DNA of 64,000 nt from Ditibartonella choladocola (GCF_002007565.1 NZ_CP015625.1:2617501-2681500); one strand, 5' to 3'. Shown: positions 48,751 to 59,051, counted from the stretch's first letter. The notes: generated from the letters alone by a model not told the origin. Numbers and translations are program-made.

Positions 48751-49796
48751 TTGTTACGACTTTGCTCGTCCTTGACACGTTTTAAAACTGCCGGATCTAC
48801 GGTTTTGTATCGTTTTGTCACTTCGGCAAAGGTTGCGCAAGCCACTTTCTGTTCATCAAGATGAGCCATGCTCATTCCAAGTTTTAAAAGATTTTCCGGT
48901 CCGCGCGGTGAATCCTTGTAATTGCGTTGCACATCAATATAGGCTTGTGCCGCTTCACGATAGCGCTTCTGCCCGAAAAGTGATTCACCAAGCCAGAAAC
49001 CGGCATCGGCAATTTGCGGATCTGTCGGATAACGCTCCTGAAAGGCTCGAAAATCGGCCTCAGCCGTCCGATAATCGCCGGAAAGAATATTTTTATAGCC
49101 GATGTCATAGAGTTCTTTTGCACTCGCCGTCTGTGGAGCGACAGGTGCAGCAGAGTTCCCCTGGGTGGCCGCTTGTTCTTGCGAAGCTGTTGCCACCGCA
49201 TTCTGGTTGATACTCCCGTTGAGGATATTGCCGTTTTTGTCGAATTCGATAGATCCCAGATCTTTCGGCGCTTCCTGCGGATTTATATTTTTTTGTTCGC
49301 CACTTTTGTCGCTTCCCACACCGGGAAGTGTTGCCGAACTTTCAGTCGAGGTGGCCGTTCTTGGCAATTCCTGCTTGCCATTGGTTGAAGATGAAGGCGA
49401 TTGCGGTTCCACCGCTTGCGACTGTTTTTTCGGTTCCTGAGCAGTTTGTTGTGAAGGATTTGCCGCCGCTCCTCCTTGCAATTGTCGCAATTGCTCCTGC
49501 ATTTGCAGAACCATGAAATTGAGTTCTTCAACTTTCCCCGTAAGTTCACGCACCTGTTGTTGAAGGTCGGTTACCCGACTATCGGGTTGCGGTGACATTT
49601 GCACCGTCTGGCTTTCAACGGTTTTTTTCTTGCCAAAGGGAAAAAGCCCGTTTGCAAAAGACGAGCCTCCCTGATCGGCAGATGCACTATAACAGGGCGA
49701 GAGAGCGGCAAATGACAATGCCGGTATAAAAGCTGCTGTGATAACCAGACGTTTTACCGAACATGTCAATAAACGGGGGGATGAAAGAAAACCCAT
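48741..49796 (-). CDS. cpoB: Tol-Pal accessory protein CpoB (YbgF)
   Basis: This 351-residue periplasmic protein has a signal-like N-terminus (to about residue 40), a trimeric coiled coil (about 70-105, VTDLQQQVRELTGKVEELNF), a long Gln/Ser-rich low-complexity linker, and three C-terminal TPR units (about 225-340). It coordinates outer membrane constriction with peptidoglycan synthesis. It follows pal with a terminator in between, and tilS overlaps its end. Confidence 0.92.
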   Translation of the reverse strand: MGFLSSPRLLTCSVKRLVITAAFIPALSFAALSPCYSASADQGGSSFANGLFPFGKKKTVESQTVQMSPQPDSRVTDLQQQVRELTGKVEELNFMVLQMQEQLRQLQGGAAANPSQQTAQEPKKQSQAVEPQSPSSSTNGKQELPRTATSTESSATLPGVGSDKSGEQKNINPQEAPKDLGSIEFDKNGNILNGSINQNAVATASQEQAATQGNSAAPVAPQTASAKELYDIGYKNILSGDYRTAEADFRAFQERYPTDPQIADAGFWLGESLFGQKRYREAAQAYIDVQRNYKDSPRGPENLLKLGMSMAHLDEQKVACATFAEVTKRYKTVDPAVLKRVKDEQSRNKCQ

Positions 49797-49871
49797 AGCT
49801 TTGTCCTTTTATTTATGTTCGCGCACCAAAAACGTTATCAGGCAACTTCGGCGGAAATTTGTCACAAAAAA

Positions 49872-49898
49872 ACGGCCCTTGAGGGGGCCGTCTTTAAC
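49872..49898 (-). terminator. Terminator of pal
   Basis: ACGGCCC and GGGCCGT arms lie at 49872-49891. Read leftward the stem is followed by seven T residues. It lies between pal and cpoB, so cpoB may need its own promoter or readthrough. Confidence 0.85.
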
Positions 49899-49917
49899 AT
49901 TGGAATAAAAATGTAAA

Positions 49918-50409
49918 TCAGCGTGCGTTGTTCAAGACTGTAACAGCGCGACGGTTCTGGTTCCAGCACTGTGGAGCATCACAAACGGCAACCGGACGTT
50001 CCTTACCGTAGGAAATTGTCCGCATACGGTTGGCTGCAACACCTTGCGAGATCAGGTAGTCACGTGCGGCAACCGCACGGCGCTGACCAAGAGCAATATT
50101 GTATTCGCGTGTACCACGTTCGTCGGCATGACCTTCAACAGTGATGGTGTATTGCGGATAACGCTGCAACCATTGTGCCTGACGGGTCAATGTCTGCTGG
50201 GCATCAGCACGAATGCTGGAAGAATCGAGATCAAAGAATACGCGGTCACCAACGTTGACTGTAAAGTCCTGCGCTGATCCCGGTTTTGCGTTGTTCAGTC
50301 CAAGCGCATTCGGATCATTCAGGCCGTGTTTGGCGCAGCCAGCGAGAGTTAGCGATAGGACAAATGCTATAGCAAGCGGATTGCGAGCAAGTTTTTGGAA
50401 ACGGCCCAT
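49918..50409 (-). CDS. pal: Peptidoglycan-associated lipoprotein Pal
   Basis: This 163-residue outer membrane lipoprotein has the lipobox LTLAGC (Cys about 25), then an OmpA-like domain with VFFDLDSSSI and the peptidoglycan-binding motif VEGHADERGTREYNIALGQRRA. It tethers the outer membrane to peptidoglycan and binds TolB. The C-terminus NQNRRAVTVL is standard. Confidence 0.97.
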   Translation of the reverse strand: MGRFQKLARNPLAIAFVLSLTLAGCAKHGLNDPNALGLNNAKPGSAQDFTVNVGDRVFFDLDSSSIRADAQQTLTRQAQWLQRYPQYTITVEGHADERGTREYNIALGQRRAVAARDYLISQGVAANRMRTISYGKERPVAVCDAPQCWNQNRRAVTVLNNAR

Positions 50410-50640
50410 GTGCCGAGACTCCTTAAAAGTTAGCGGTTGATTTCAAGGCTTTTAGCTTGATTTGCTTAAAAAGCTCTCAACACGCATGGTTAATGAATAC
50501 TTACGCATCACTTTTTATAAAAAATACAAATCCACCGGTTGCTCGCTGATTGAGGCGGAAAGACGGCAGATGTGTTTTTCATTAGCGCGAAATGAGTAAA
50601 AAGTCCAATAGCAAGTTAAAGTGAAAAGAGCTTAAATAAA

Positions 50641-50671
50641 AACGCCGCTTTAAAACTTTTAAAGCGGCGTT
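50641..50671 (-). terminator. Terminator of tolB
   Basis: AACGCCGCTTTAAAA and its complement form a near-perfect stem with almost no loop beyond CT. Read leftward, TTTTTATTT follows. It lies 110 nt after the tolB stop. The surrounding gap (50410-50779) holds no gene, so pal must have its own promoter here. Confidence 0.88.
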
Positions 50672-50779
50672 GAAACCAACATATTTCCTTTTTGATCGCT
50701 CATGAAATGAACGGGCCGGAAAACCGAAAATTATAAAACGAGAAGGTCTTTTTATCGAAACCGGTTTTCAGGATTATTC

Positions 50780-52108
50780 CTAATCTAGCAATGGCGACCA
50801 GGCCGGATCGGATGCACCATTGGGAGTTGGCAATACGCGTTCGTTACGTCCGGTTATATCAATCGTATAGAGCTTTGGCTGCTGCCCCTGATTTTGCCGG
50901 AAGAACATGATAACGCGGCCATTTGGTGCCCATGTCGGACCTTCATTATGGAAACCGGAAGTCAACAAGCGTTCACCCTGCCCGTCGGGCTTCATAACAC
51001 CGATTGAAAATTGCCCCTGCGACTGCTTGGTGAAAGCAATGTAATCACCGCGAGGCGACCAGACCGGTGTTGAATAGCTGCCATCTCCGAATGAGATGCG
51101 GTGCTGGTTGCTGCCATCGGTATTCATGACATAGATTTGCGGTTTGCCACCGCGATCGGATTCAAAAACAATCTGTGTGCCATCGGGCGAATAGGACGCC
51201 GATGTATCAATGGCCGGTGTTGTTGTAAGCCGTGTTGTCGAACGCGAACGCAAATCCATAGTGTAAAGATTGGCGCTGCCATTATCCTGTAAAAGGCTCA
51301 TAATCACCTTTTGACCATCCGGTGAAAAACGCGGTGCAATGGTCATATTCGGGAAAGTACCGACAAGTTCGCGCTGACCTGTTTCGATTTGTTGCAAATA
51401 AACCTTCGGGACATTGTTACCGGCATAAGCCATATAGGTAATTTCCTGACGGCTGGGCGAAAAACGCGGTGTTAAAACGAGTTCACGTCCATTCGAGATA
51501 TAAGTGAGGTTTGCTCCGTCCTGATCCATAATAGCGAGACGTTTGACACGTGCATTTGCTGCACCTGTTTCATCAACAAATACAATGCGCGTATCGAAAT
51601 AACCCTTTTCACCGGTCATTTTCGTATAAATAGCATCGGCGATAATATGGGCAACGCGACGCCAGGTTTGCGGTGTTGCATAGAACTGGCGGCCTTCAAG
51701 CTGTTTGCCGCCATAAACATCCCATAGACGGAATTCTACACGCAAACGCCCGTCAGCTTCTTTTGTGACACGGCCGGTTACCAGACCTTGTGCGTTGATT
51801 TGCTGCCAATCGGGAAACCGTGGTTGTACATCCGGATTGGAAATACGTTCAAGAAATGACGATTTGTCAATTGGTTTGAAAAGCCCTGAACGTTCAAGAT
51901 CGGCGGTCACCACCGACGAAATCTGTACGCCCATCTGGTCACCGGCAATAAAATCGGTAACTGCAATAGGTATCGGATTGAAATCGGCCGACGAGACAGT
52001 TCCTTTCAATTGCGCATAAGCGGTTTGCCAGCTTAAAAATGGCAAAACCATTGACAAAAAAACAAAAATATAAAGGCGCTTATTTTTCTTAATCATCGAA
52101 GAAACCAT
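50780..52108 (-). CDS. tolB: Tol-Pal system beta-propeller protein TolB
   Basis: This 442-residue periplasmic protein has a signal peptide (to about 32, WQTAYA), an N-terminal alpha/beta domain, then a six-bladed WD-like propeller with recurrent [24 protein letters not shown] and [11 protein letters not shown] blades. It links Pal to TolA. There are several possible starts ([11 protein letters not shown]); the second Met at residue 5 is plausible. Confidence 0.96.
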   Translation of the reverse strand: MVSSMIKKNKRLYIFVFLSMVLPFLSWQTAYAQLKGTVSSADFNPIPIAVTDFIAGDQMGVQISSVVTADLERSGLFKPIDKSSFLERISNPDVQPRFPDWQQINAQGLVTGRVTKEADGRLRVEFRLWDVYGGKQLEGRQFYATPQTWRRVAHIIADAIYTKMTGEKGYFDTRIVFVDETGAANARVKRLAIMDQDGANLTYISNGRELVLTPRFSPSRQEITYMAYAGNNVPKVYLQQIETGQRELVGTFPNMTIAPRFSPDGQKVIMSLLQDNGSANLYTMDLRSRSTTRLTTTPAIDTSASYSPDGTQIVFESDRGGKPQIYVMNTDGSNQHRISFGDGSYSTPVWSPRGDYIAFTKQSQGQFSIGVMKPDGQGERLLTSGFHNEGPTWAPNGRVIMFFRQNQGQQPKLYTIDITGRNERVLPTPNGASDPAWSPLLD

Positions 52109-52515
52109 TTTCTTTCCGTTGCCTTAAAGCATTCCACTTTACGTCTTTTTTGTATCGGAATCGTAAAAATTCCGGATATCCATTCCAATTGCATGAACAG
52201 CTTTTCAATCATGACAAGACTTGTTTGAAAAACCGGTTCCAAGCCATTTCACATCAGATCCTTCCCGACCTTGCCAATACCTTCAAAACATTTTCGAGCA
52301 ACGTCTTGTTTTCTGCCGCTATCATCATTGCCATGAGACAATTTTGCCAAGCCGGAAACCGGATATGCAATCGAAAACAATACGAACATCGAAAACTGTT
52401 TTCCGCCATTATGACGAAATTATCTCATCAACACCATTGGCGAATAGTAAAGTCGGTTATCACTCCTAAAATTGTTTACTTTGTTTAATCCCGTCACAAA
52501 AATTCATCGCCACAA
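52109..52515. other. 407-bp gap inside the tol cluster
   Basis: tolA and tolB are usually adjacent or overlapping. Here 407 bp separate them, with no convincing gene. A rightward open frame at 52150-52488 has no ribosome-binding site and no protein-like composition. The gap probably carries a tolB promoter. Confidence 0.5.
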
Positions 52516-53568
52516 TCAGAACGAGTTGAACGGGTCGATTTTCAAATCAAATCCCTGACCCCATTTGTCATACTGGTCACGTGGCAAATCCTCGAACGGC
52601 TGACAGGCAAATATGGCCGCGCGTGTCTGGTTAATCAGCAAGTCCACTTTATTGGGGTTACCACTCATTCCGGTAATGATCGGTTCACCGACAACTTTAC
52701 CCTCGATGCTCAAATTGAACTTGGCTTCGGCTACCGGATTTTCTCCCGCGACCCCGCCACCAAGGGCAGCCAATTTCAAGTTTTTGGTGATACAGCTTGT
52801 TGCCGCATTAACGAGTGTCTGTCCAACATCCTGACCATTGCCGATATTTTTCTTGGCACCAAAACCGGCCGGCCCCTGCGAACGGGCAGCACCACCGCCG
52901 GATGTGCGCGTTTTATCAATCAAGGCCTTTTCGTTCATTGCCAGAATATCATCGACACTTTCACCTTTGGCTTTTACAGCAGGCTTTGGTTCTGCCGGTT
53001 TCGGTTTTGCTGTCGGCAAAGGTGCTTTTTCCGGTAAATTCGGGAAAGGATCCTTCTTCGGCTCGCTAGCTGGTTCGGTCGCATCGGCTGATTCTTCCGG
53101 TTTCGGCTCGGCCTTATCCGGCTTGGAACTTTCTTCCGGTTTCTGTTCTTCTACCTTCGGTTTTTCTTCAGGTTTCGGAGTATTGTCCGGCTTTGTTTCA
53201 GGCGTTTTTGTAGGTGGAACAGGATTCGGATCCGCGTCGGGTGTGCCCGAAGGTGGCGGTGTTGCATCCACATCGCGATCTTTTTCCTTGGGCTTTAATG
53301 GCGCTTCATTATCAACCTTGCCATCGCCGACATGCTCGGCATCGGGTTTTTCAACCGGTTTTGTGGTCGGTTTCGGCGCGGCCTTATTCTCTTTGGATGC
53401 TGTCAACTCGCCCTTTTGTATCGAAGTCGTTTCAGCAATCGGCACCAGAGAAACCGGCAAAGCTTCGGTTACCTCCGCATTAAAATCGGCAGGCGAGGAA
53501 AGGCTGATAAGCCCCCAGGTAAGAATCAGGGCATGTGCCGCTACCGATGTTGCCAGACCTGCTTTCAT
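52516..53568 (-). CDS. tolA: Cell envelope integrity protein TolA
   Basis: This 350-residue protein has an N-terminal transmembrane helix (about 5-25, SVAAHALILTWGLISL), a long Pro/Lys/Glu-rich linker (about 50-200, PKPEEKPKVEEQKPEE type), and a C-terminal domain (about 250-350) with ATSCITKNLK and FACQPFEDLP. It bridges inner membrane TolQR to TolB/Pal. Confidence 0.92.
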   Translation of the reverse strand: MKAGLATSVAAHALILTWGLISLSSPADFNAEVTEALPVSLVPIAETTSIQKGELTASKENKAAPKPTTKPVEKPDAEHVGDGKVDNEAPLKPKEKDRDVDATPPPSGTPDADPNPVPPTKTPETKPDNTPKPEEKPKVEEQKPEESSKPDKAEPKPEESADATEPASEPKKDPFPNLPEKAPLPTAKPKPAEPKPAVKAKGESVDDILAMNEKALIDKTRTSGGGAARSQGPAGFGAKKNIGNGQDVGQTLVNAATSCITKNLKLAALGGGVAGENPVAEAKFNLSIEGKVVGEPIITGMSGNPNKVDLLINQTRAAIFACQPFEDLPRDQYDKWGQGFDLKIDPFNSF

Positions 53569-53589
53569 AATATCAGTTTATCGCCAATT

Positions 53590-54051
53590 TTACTGTTGTG
53601 GCAGACTTGCCAATGCAACATTGGTAAAGCCCGCTTTCTGAATGATTGCAAGAAGGTCAAGAACCTTCTGGTATTCTACTGTTTTTGCCCCGCGAACAAA
53701 AATACGTTGTTTGGAAGCATCACCGCCTGATTCTGTAACCGCTTTCAATTTCGCAACAACTTCATCCGGCGTATCATAATATTCCTCATTAACGGCAAGC
53801 CGTCCCTGATCGTTAATGGAAACCGTCAAAGGTTTTGTTTCGGTATTGACGGGGCCTGCTTGCGTTTTCGGTAAATCAAGTGGCACACCATTAACAAGCA
53901 ATGGTGCCGAAACCATAAAAATAATCAACAGAACCAGCATCACATCAACGAATGGTGTCACGTTGATTTCGCTCATCAAGCCACGGCGCGGTGCACCGCC
54001 ACGGCGACCACGCCGTTTTGAACCACCGGAACTTCCTACAGCCATACCCAT
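53590..54051 (-). CDS. tolR: Tol-Pal system protein TolR
   Basis: This 153-residue ExbD/TolR protein has a basic Gly/Arg-rich N-terminus (SKRRGRRGGAPRRG), one helix with the essential Asp (TPFVDVMLVLLIIFMVSAPL), and a periplasmic domain ending in LASLPQQ. It is the proton-channel partner of TolQ, between tolQ and tolA. Confidence 0.94.
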   Translation of the reverse strand: MGMAVGSSGGSKRRGRRGGAPRRGLMSEINVTPFVDVMLVLLIIFMVSAPLLVNGVPLDLPKTQAGPVNTETKPLTVSINDQGRLAVNEEYYDTPDEVVAKLKAVTESGGDASKQRIFVRGAKTVEYQKVLDLLAIIQKAGFTNVALASLPQQ

Positions 54052-54064
54052 GACAGAATTCCTT

Positions 54065-54778
54065 TTAGTAAGACTGGCGAGAAGTCAATTTCTCATCAAT
54101 TTGACGGGAAAGAATGGCTGAAAATTCGTCAGCAAAGCCTTCAAGACGGCCTGTAATTTTTCCCGCATCTCCCGACAATTTATTGAAAGCAATAACCGCC
54201 GGAATAGCCGCAAGAAGGCCAATGGCCGTTGCCAACAAAGCTTCCGCAATACCGGGTGCAACAACCGCAAGAGAGGTATTTTTCGATGCAGCAATTGACT
54301 GGAAGGAACTCATAATACCGACAACTGTTCCGAAGAGGCCGATAAACGGCCCTGCCGAGCCGACTGTTGCGAGAAACCCCAAACGTGATTCCATCCTGTC
54401 GCTTTCGCGGGCAAGTGCAACATCCATGGCTTTATCAATACGGCTTTGCAACCCCATAGGCGAACGTGCACCCTTTTCGAGCGACTTCTTCCATTCCCGC
54501 ATAGCCGCCATAAAAATAGCGCCCATGCCGAAAACGCGTCGGTCGTTCAAGCTTCTGTAAAGATCTTCGAGCGATTGACCGGACCAAAAGATCTGCTCGA
54601 AACGGTTCATCGCGTGGCGAATGCGACTATAGGTAATCAATTTGTCAATAATGATTGCCCAACTCCAGATAGATGCCAATAGCAAGCCGATCATGACAGC
54701 TTTTACAACCCAATTGGCCTGCATGAACAGGCTCCAGATTCCTACTGACGCTGGACTTGCTAATTCTATTCCCGGCAT
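54065..54778 (-). CDS. tolQ: Tol-Pal system proton channel protein TolQ
   Basis: This 237-residue protein has three transmembrane helices: about 18-40 (ANWVVKAVMIGLLLASIWSW), then GSAGPFIGLFGTVVGIMSS and GIAEALLATAIGLLAAIPAV. It forms the motor with TolR. It is the first gene of tolQRA, preceded by a long AT-rich region. Confidence 0.95.
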   Translation of the reverse strand: MPGIELASPASVGIWSLFMQANWVVKAVMIGLLLASIWSWAIIIDKLITYSRIRHAMNRFEQIFWSGQSLEDLYRSLNDRRVFGMGAIFMAAMREWKKSLEKGARSPMGLQSRIDKAMDVALARESDRMESRLGFLATVGSAGPFIGLFGTVVGIMSSFQSIAASKNTSLAVVAPGIAEALLATAIGLLAAIPAVIAFNKLSGDAGKITGRLEGFADEFSAILSRQIDEKLTSRQSY

Positions 54779-55509
54779 AATGTGTTAATCCCTGAATCCA
54801 AACGCCCGGCATCTTTTACCGGGCGGCCTTTAGCAAAACTCTTCAATTCCTGTCTAAACGCCCGAAGCATGTTTTCAAATTCTATTAGCAATGCTTCACG
54901 ACATTTCTATGACGTTCAAATTTGGTGAAACAAAGGCCAAAACGCAAAGATTACGGCGCTTATGCTTCTCGTTTATAGATAGCCAAAGATGGTTAATTTT
55001 TAGTAATTTTTTCTCGCTTGCTACAAAGTCGATCGCCATAAAATGGATGATCTCTGCTTTGCCTGTTTTCCTTTCCCGATTATCTAAAAAACAGCCAAAA
55101 AAGCATTGCAAAGCGTGCTGAAATAATTAGTAAAAATATATTCAAACATCATATTCAATTTTTGAAACAATAGATATTTTATGATGACTTATTTTATTTC
55201 TATTTTTCTTTCATCAATTATATTTTTAAATTTTCTATAATAATAAATTCCGGATTTTACCAATTTTTACCCGAACATATGAAATATAATGTTTCCCGTT
55301 GATATTTTAAAACAGGTCATGATGACTTCCGTCATTTTGTAAACTTGGGTAGATGCTATAAAGACAACCCGCAATTTACAAAAATTGCGGGTGCTTAAAA
55401 AAATAAAATTCAGAAATTCAATAATTCTTCAATCGTGATAAACACGTAACAATGTGATAGGCACAGAGTCTATATACACAAGCAACTTCACCTATAAGAG
55501 AAAGCTCTT
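54779..55509. other. 730-bp AT-rich intergenic region upstream of tolQ
   Basis: Long A/T tracts occur, especially at 55120-55260. There is no open frame with a ribosome-binding site and protein-like composition. It probably holds the tolQ promoter and, on the right, the 3' region of trcR. Confidence 0.5.
55367..55392 (-). terminator. Possible terminator of trcR
   Basis: ACCCGCAATTT / AAATTGCGGGT forms an 11-bp stem with a short loop, 118 nt after the trcR stop. Read leftward the T-run is weak, so termination strength is uncertain. Confidence 0.55.
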
Positions 55510-56199
55510 TTACTTGTCGTCGCTATCGTTTGTTTCGCTGTTATCACTTTTGAGCGAAGAAAGCTTGGCGAAAACCTTGTCGGCGTCCAGTTCTTCGTCT
55601 TTCTTATCGTTAATTTCAAGGTTTTCGGTTGCCGATGCCGGTAGCAATGTGCCATCTTCTGGCATTGCAGCAGGACGGTTTTTGGCTGCTTTTTCTACTT
55701 CTATATCGAGTTCGATTTGCGAGCAAAGTCCCAGTGTTACCGGATCCATTGGTGTCAAATTTGCCGAATTCCAGTGCGTACGATTGCGAATTTGTTCGAT
55801 TGTCGACTTTGTTGTGCCGATCAAACGGGCAATCTGTGCATCTTTCAATTCGGAATGATTGCGTACCAGCCACAAAATCGCATTCGGACGATCCTGACGC
55901 TTTGAAAGCGGTGTATAGCGCGGCCCTTTGCGCTTGTTTTCCGGAAGGCGAACTTTGGGTTCGGAAATTTTCAGGCGGTAATCATTATTCTTTTCACCGC
56001 GTTCGATTTCATCGCGCGTCAATTGACCGGTAATGATGGGATCAAGCCCTTTGATGCCTTGTGCTGATTCTCCATCGGCAATCGCTTTGACTTCCAATGG
56101 ATGCAATTTGCAAAAAGCGGCGATCTGGTCAAAAGAAAGCGCCGTATTATCAACCAGCCAGACGGCTGTAGCTTTGGGCATCAATAGTTGTGTTGCCAT
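55510..56199 (-). CDS. trcR: DUF1013 family transcriptional regulator (TrcR-like)
   Basis: This 229-residue protein has the DUF1013/TrcR N-terminus (MPKATAVWLVDNTALSFDQI) and a helix-turn-helix in the middle (LKDAQIARLIGTTKSTIEQI). The tail (about 175-229) is acidic and disordered. The family is conserved in alphaproteobacteria and linked to cell-cycle control. ATG 56199 follows AGAGGA; an open frame extends 42 codons upstream without family similarity. Confidence 0.85.
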   Translation of the reverse strand: MATQLLMPKATAVWLVDNTALSFDQIAAFCKLHPLEVKAIADGESAQGIKGLDPIITGQLTRDEIERGEKNNDYRLKISEPKVRLPENKRKGPRYTPLSKRQDRPNAILWLVRNHSELKDAQIARLIGTTKSTIEQIRNRTHWNSANLTPMDPVTLGLCSQIELDIEVEKAAKNRPAAMPEDGTLLPASATENLEINDKKDEELDADKVFAKLSSLKSDNSETNDSDDK

Positions 56200-56330
56200 A
56201 ACATTATCCTCTCGTTCGCCCGCTCCGGTGAGGCGGGACGTGGAATAGACCACATTTTCCGGGAATTCGCCAAGCCTTATAAACCGAATTTTATAAAACG
56301 ACAAGACATGAGGTGAAACTCGCAAGCCCC

Positions 56331-57332
56331 TTAGTCAATTTCGAGAATTATTTTGCCTATATGGGCGCTTGATTCCATGCGTTCATGAGCCTTTGCTGCC
56401 TCTTCAAGCGGAAAAACCTTATCAATAACCGGCTGAATTTTACCTGTTTCAAGAAGCGGCCAGACCTTTTCCTTTAATTGGGCGGCGATGGCGGCTTTGA
56501 AGACAGTATCGCGTGCCCGCAAGGTCGAGCCGGTATGAATAAGCCGTTTTACATAAATATAGTTGAGGTTGACTGTTGCCATAGAGCCGGACAAATTGGC
56601 AATCTGGACAATACGTCCATCAGGTGCAGCGATTTTGTAATTCTTGTTGGTATAATCTCCCCCGACCATATCAAGGATTACATTGACACCTTTTTTACCG
56701 GTAAATTCCTGAGCCTTGCTGACAAAGTCCTCTGTTCGGTAATTGATTGCAAGATCGGCTCCAAGTTTCAAACAAGCTTCGCATTTTTCTGCTGTTCCTG
56801 CTGTAGCAAGTACCTTGGCACCGAAAGCTTTTGCCAATTGGATAGCTGTCGTGCCAATGCCGGAAGTACCGCCATGAACAAGGAAAACTTCCCCCGATTT
56901 CAAATGCCCACGATCAAAAACATTGCTCCAAACGGTGAAGAAAGTTTCAGGAAGCGCCGCCGCTTTGATAAAATCATAGCCTTCCGGAACAGGCAAAGCA
57001 TTATCGGCAGCAACTGTCGCATATTCGGCATAACCACCACCGGCGATCAGCGCCGTGACTTTGTCGCCAATGTTCCATTGTTTGACTGCAACACCAAGTT
57101 TGACAATTTCACCGGCAACCTCCAACCCCGGTAGTGGCGAAGCGCCTTCCGGCGGCGGATAACTTCCTTGTCTTTGAAAAACATCAGGGCGGTTCACACC
57201 GGCTGCACGGACACGCACAAGAATTTCATTATCTTTAATATCCGGAACATCGACTTCGACAAGTTTGAGGACTTCAGGCCCGCCCTTACCGGCAATTTCA
57301 ATAGCCCGCATTGTCTTTTCAGAAAAAGTCAT
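56331..57332 (-). CDS. NAD(P)H quinone oxidoreductase, PIG3/zeta-crystallin family
   Basis: This 333-residue member of the zinc-free medium-chain dehydrogenase family has N-terminal VRVRAAGVNRPDVFQRQGSY, the NADPH motif VHGGTSGIGTTAIQLAKAFG, and NYRTEDF. It reduces quinones or enones with NADPH. ATG 57332 follows AAGGGA. It is not linked to a neighbouring pathway. Confidence 0.9.
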   Translation of the reverse strand: MTFSEKTMRAIEIAGKGGPEVLKLVEVDVPDIKDNEILVRVRAAGVNRPDVFQRQGSYPPPEGASPLPGLEVAGEIVKLGVAVKQWNIGDKVTALIAGGGYAEYATVAADNALPVPEGYDFIKAAALPETFFTVWSNVFDRGHLKSGEVFLVHGGTSGIGTTAIQLAKAFGAKVLATAGTAEKCEACLKLGADLAINYRTEDFVSKAQEFTGKKGVNVILDMVGGDYTNKNYKIAAPDGRIVQIANLSGSMATVNLNYIYVKRLIHTGSTLRARDTVFKAAIAAQLKEKVWPLLETGKIQPVIDKVFPLEEAAKAHERMESSAHIGKIILEID

Positions 57333-57876
57333 TGTGTTCCCTTTCATCGAATTTCTTGTGTTTTCTACCAAATTTTCCGGCATTGACCTTGCAAATATTT
57401 TTCTCCCCCCCAAAAAAAAGACAATTCCGTTTGCAAGACAATTCCGTTTAAACGAATTTCCCTCAAAAATAGCTGTTCTTTCGGGGCAATCACCCGATGC
57501 TTGTGATCCCTTTGCCGATCCGGTCTTTCAATAGTTTACGTTTTTCACATCAAACATTTGAATTGTTGAAACGCGTTTTTACAAAAATTCGCTCTTCTTT
57601 TTCGCTCGTCTCTGTCACACACCGGTTTCTTTTCTGTCACACACCGGTTATTGCCGGAAAAACAGACCCGCCATTTTCGCGAAAACCACTTCTTTGACAA
57701 AGGTCAAATAGCGTTCAACATCGCGCTTCCATCATAGTTCAAGTAAATTTTATTCAGACCACTTATTCTTGTCGGGGGCTTGTTCGGAACTTCTTTGTGT
57801 CCGGTTCGGGACACAATCATTTCTTGTTCGGGGCACGATAATTCGCGCCCCGTTTAAAAAAAGCAAATGCCAGCGT
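57333..57876. other. Intergenic region with several short duplications
   Basis: There is no gene. AAGACAATTCCGTTT occurs at 57418-57432 and 57435-57449, TCTGTCACACACCGGTT at 57611-57627 and again from 57633, and CTTGTTCGG-type words recur at 57778-57835. It is the densest example of the window's short-duplication pattern. Confidence 0.65.
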
Positions 57877-58044
57877 TTAAAGATTCTTCAGCTTTTCAAT
57901 TTCATCTTTGAGTGCAAGCTTTTTCCGCTTGAGTTCATTGATCGACAAATCGTCAGCCGAAGGTGAAGCCATAGCTTTGTCAATTTCCGTTTCAAGCTCC
58001 TGGTGTTTACGTTCCAAAGATGCCAGATGTGCTTCAGTTGCCAT
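57877..58044 (-). CDS. DUF465 (YdcH) family small protein
   Basis: This 55-residue protein runs from ATG 58044 to TAA 57877-57879. It is a helical hairpin with charged residues: an ASLERKHQELETEIDKAM helix, a short turn (SPSADDLS), then INELKRKKLALKDEIEKLKN. The KKLALKDEIEKL pattern is the DUF465/YdcH signature. Function is unknown. It is divergent from a second family member at 58314. Confidence 0.85.
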   Translation of the reverse strand: MATEAHLASLERKHQELETEIDKAMASPSADDLSINELKRKKLALKDEIEKLKNL

Positions 58045-58313
58045 ACCATGCTCCTTATTTACGGTATTAACTTTGTATTTTATGCAAAGCCTGTTTCAAT
58101 TATTATGAAATAGCTTGGCGTTGAAAAATAACTTGGCATCTTTAAGATTAATTGTCGACTTCAAAATCGAATAATACAGAATTTGACAATTAAACATTTC
58201 CGCAATTTTTCTTTCGTGATATAGGCAAAAAATTAATGATGGGCTTTAAAGACCGACTGATAAACAAGCTCCATGCCATATAAGCACGATTGCAAAAATA
58301 GGACGGCCAGAGA

Positions 58314-58517
58314 ATGTCAGAACAGGAACAGGTTGATGTCAAATTGGCCGTTGCCAAGCTGAAGCAGGAACATGCTGATTATGATGCAGCAATTGACGCT
58401 ATGATAAAAGCTGGCTGTGACCAGTTACAAATCCAGCGGATGAAAAAAAAGAAGCTGGCAATCAAAGACCAGTTACAGAAACTTGAAGATCGTATTATTC
58501 CCGACATCATCGCCTGA
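58314..58517 (+). CDS. DUF465 (YdcH) family small protein
   Basis: This 67-residue helical hairpin protein has the ending QRMKKKKLAIKDQLQKLEDR, paralogous to the leftward gene at 57877-58044. It lies 21 nt before purE on the same strand and may be co-transcribed with purEK. Function is unknown. Confidence 0.88.
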   Translation: MSEQEQVDVKLAVAKLKQEHADYDAAIDAMIKAGCDQLQIQRMKKKKLAIKDQLQKLEDRIIPDIIA

Positions 58518-58538
58518 TATAAAGGGGCAGGAAAAATT

Positions 58539-59051
58539 ATGGGCACAGAAACACATGATGTTGCCATTATTATGGGCAGCCAATCCGATTGGGAAACAAT
58601 GCGCCATGCTGCCGAAACGCTAAAAAGTCTCGGCATCGGTTATGAAGCAAGAATCGTTTCGGCTCACCGCACGCCTGATCGCTTGTACGATTTTGCCAAA
58701 GGCGCCAAAAAAGCCGGTTTCAAGATTATTATTGCCGGTGCCGGAGGTGCTGCCCATTTGCCGGGAATGACCGCTGCCATGACCAGTCTTCCGGTATTCG
58801 GTGTTCCTGTCCAGTCACGCGCATTATCGGGACAGGATTCGCTTCTTTCCATTGTACAAATGCCGGCAGGTGTACCGGTCGGAACACTTGCGATCGGCAA
58901 AGCCGGTGCCATTAATGCGGCACTTCTTGCCGCCGCTGTCCTTGCCCTTTCAGACAAGGCTCTCGCAGAGCGGCTTGATGAATGGCGCACCAACCAGACT
59001 GCCGGTGTTTCGGAATTTCCGGCCGACGAGGTAAAAAATGAAAAGTCTTGA
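58539..59051 (+). CDS. purE: N5-carboxyaminoimidazole ribonucleotide mutase
   Basis: This 170-residue class I PurE has [12 protein letters not shown], the catalytic-His motif [19 protein letters not shown] and [14 protein letters not shown]. It converts N5-CAIR to CAIR in purine synthesis. AGGAAAAATT precedes the ATG. It overlaps purK by 14 nt. Confidence 0.97.
   Translation: MGTETHDVAIIMGSQSDWETMRHAAETLKSLGIGYEARIVSAHRTPDRLYDFAKGAKKAGFKIIIAGAGGAAHLPGMTAAMTSLPVFGVPVQSRALSGQDSLLSIVQMPAGVPVGTLAIGKAGAINAALLAAAVLALSDKALAERLDEWRTNQTAGVSEFPADEVKNEKS

Noticed and set aside
52150..52488. Protein gene in the tolA-tolB gap
   Set aside because: No ribosome-binding site, composition unlike protein, and opposite to the operon direction.
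54896..55111. Small leftward gene upstream of tolQ
   Set aside because: AT-rich open frame without an initiation site; probably chance.
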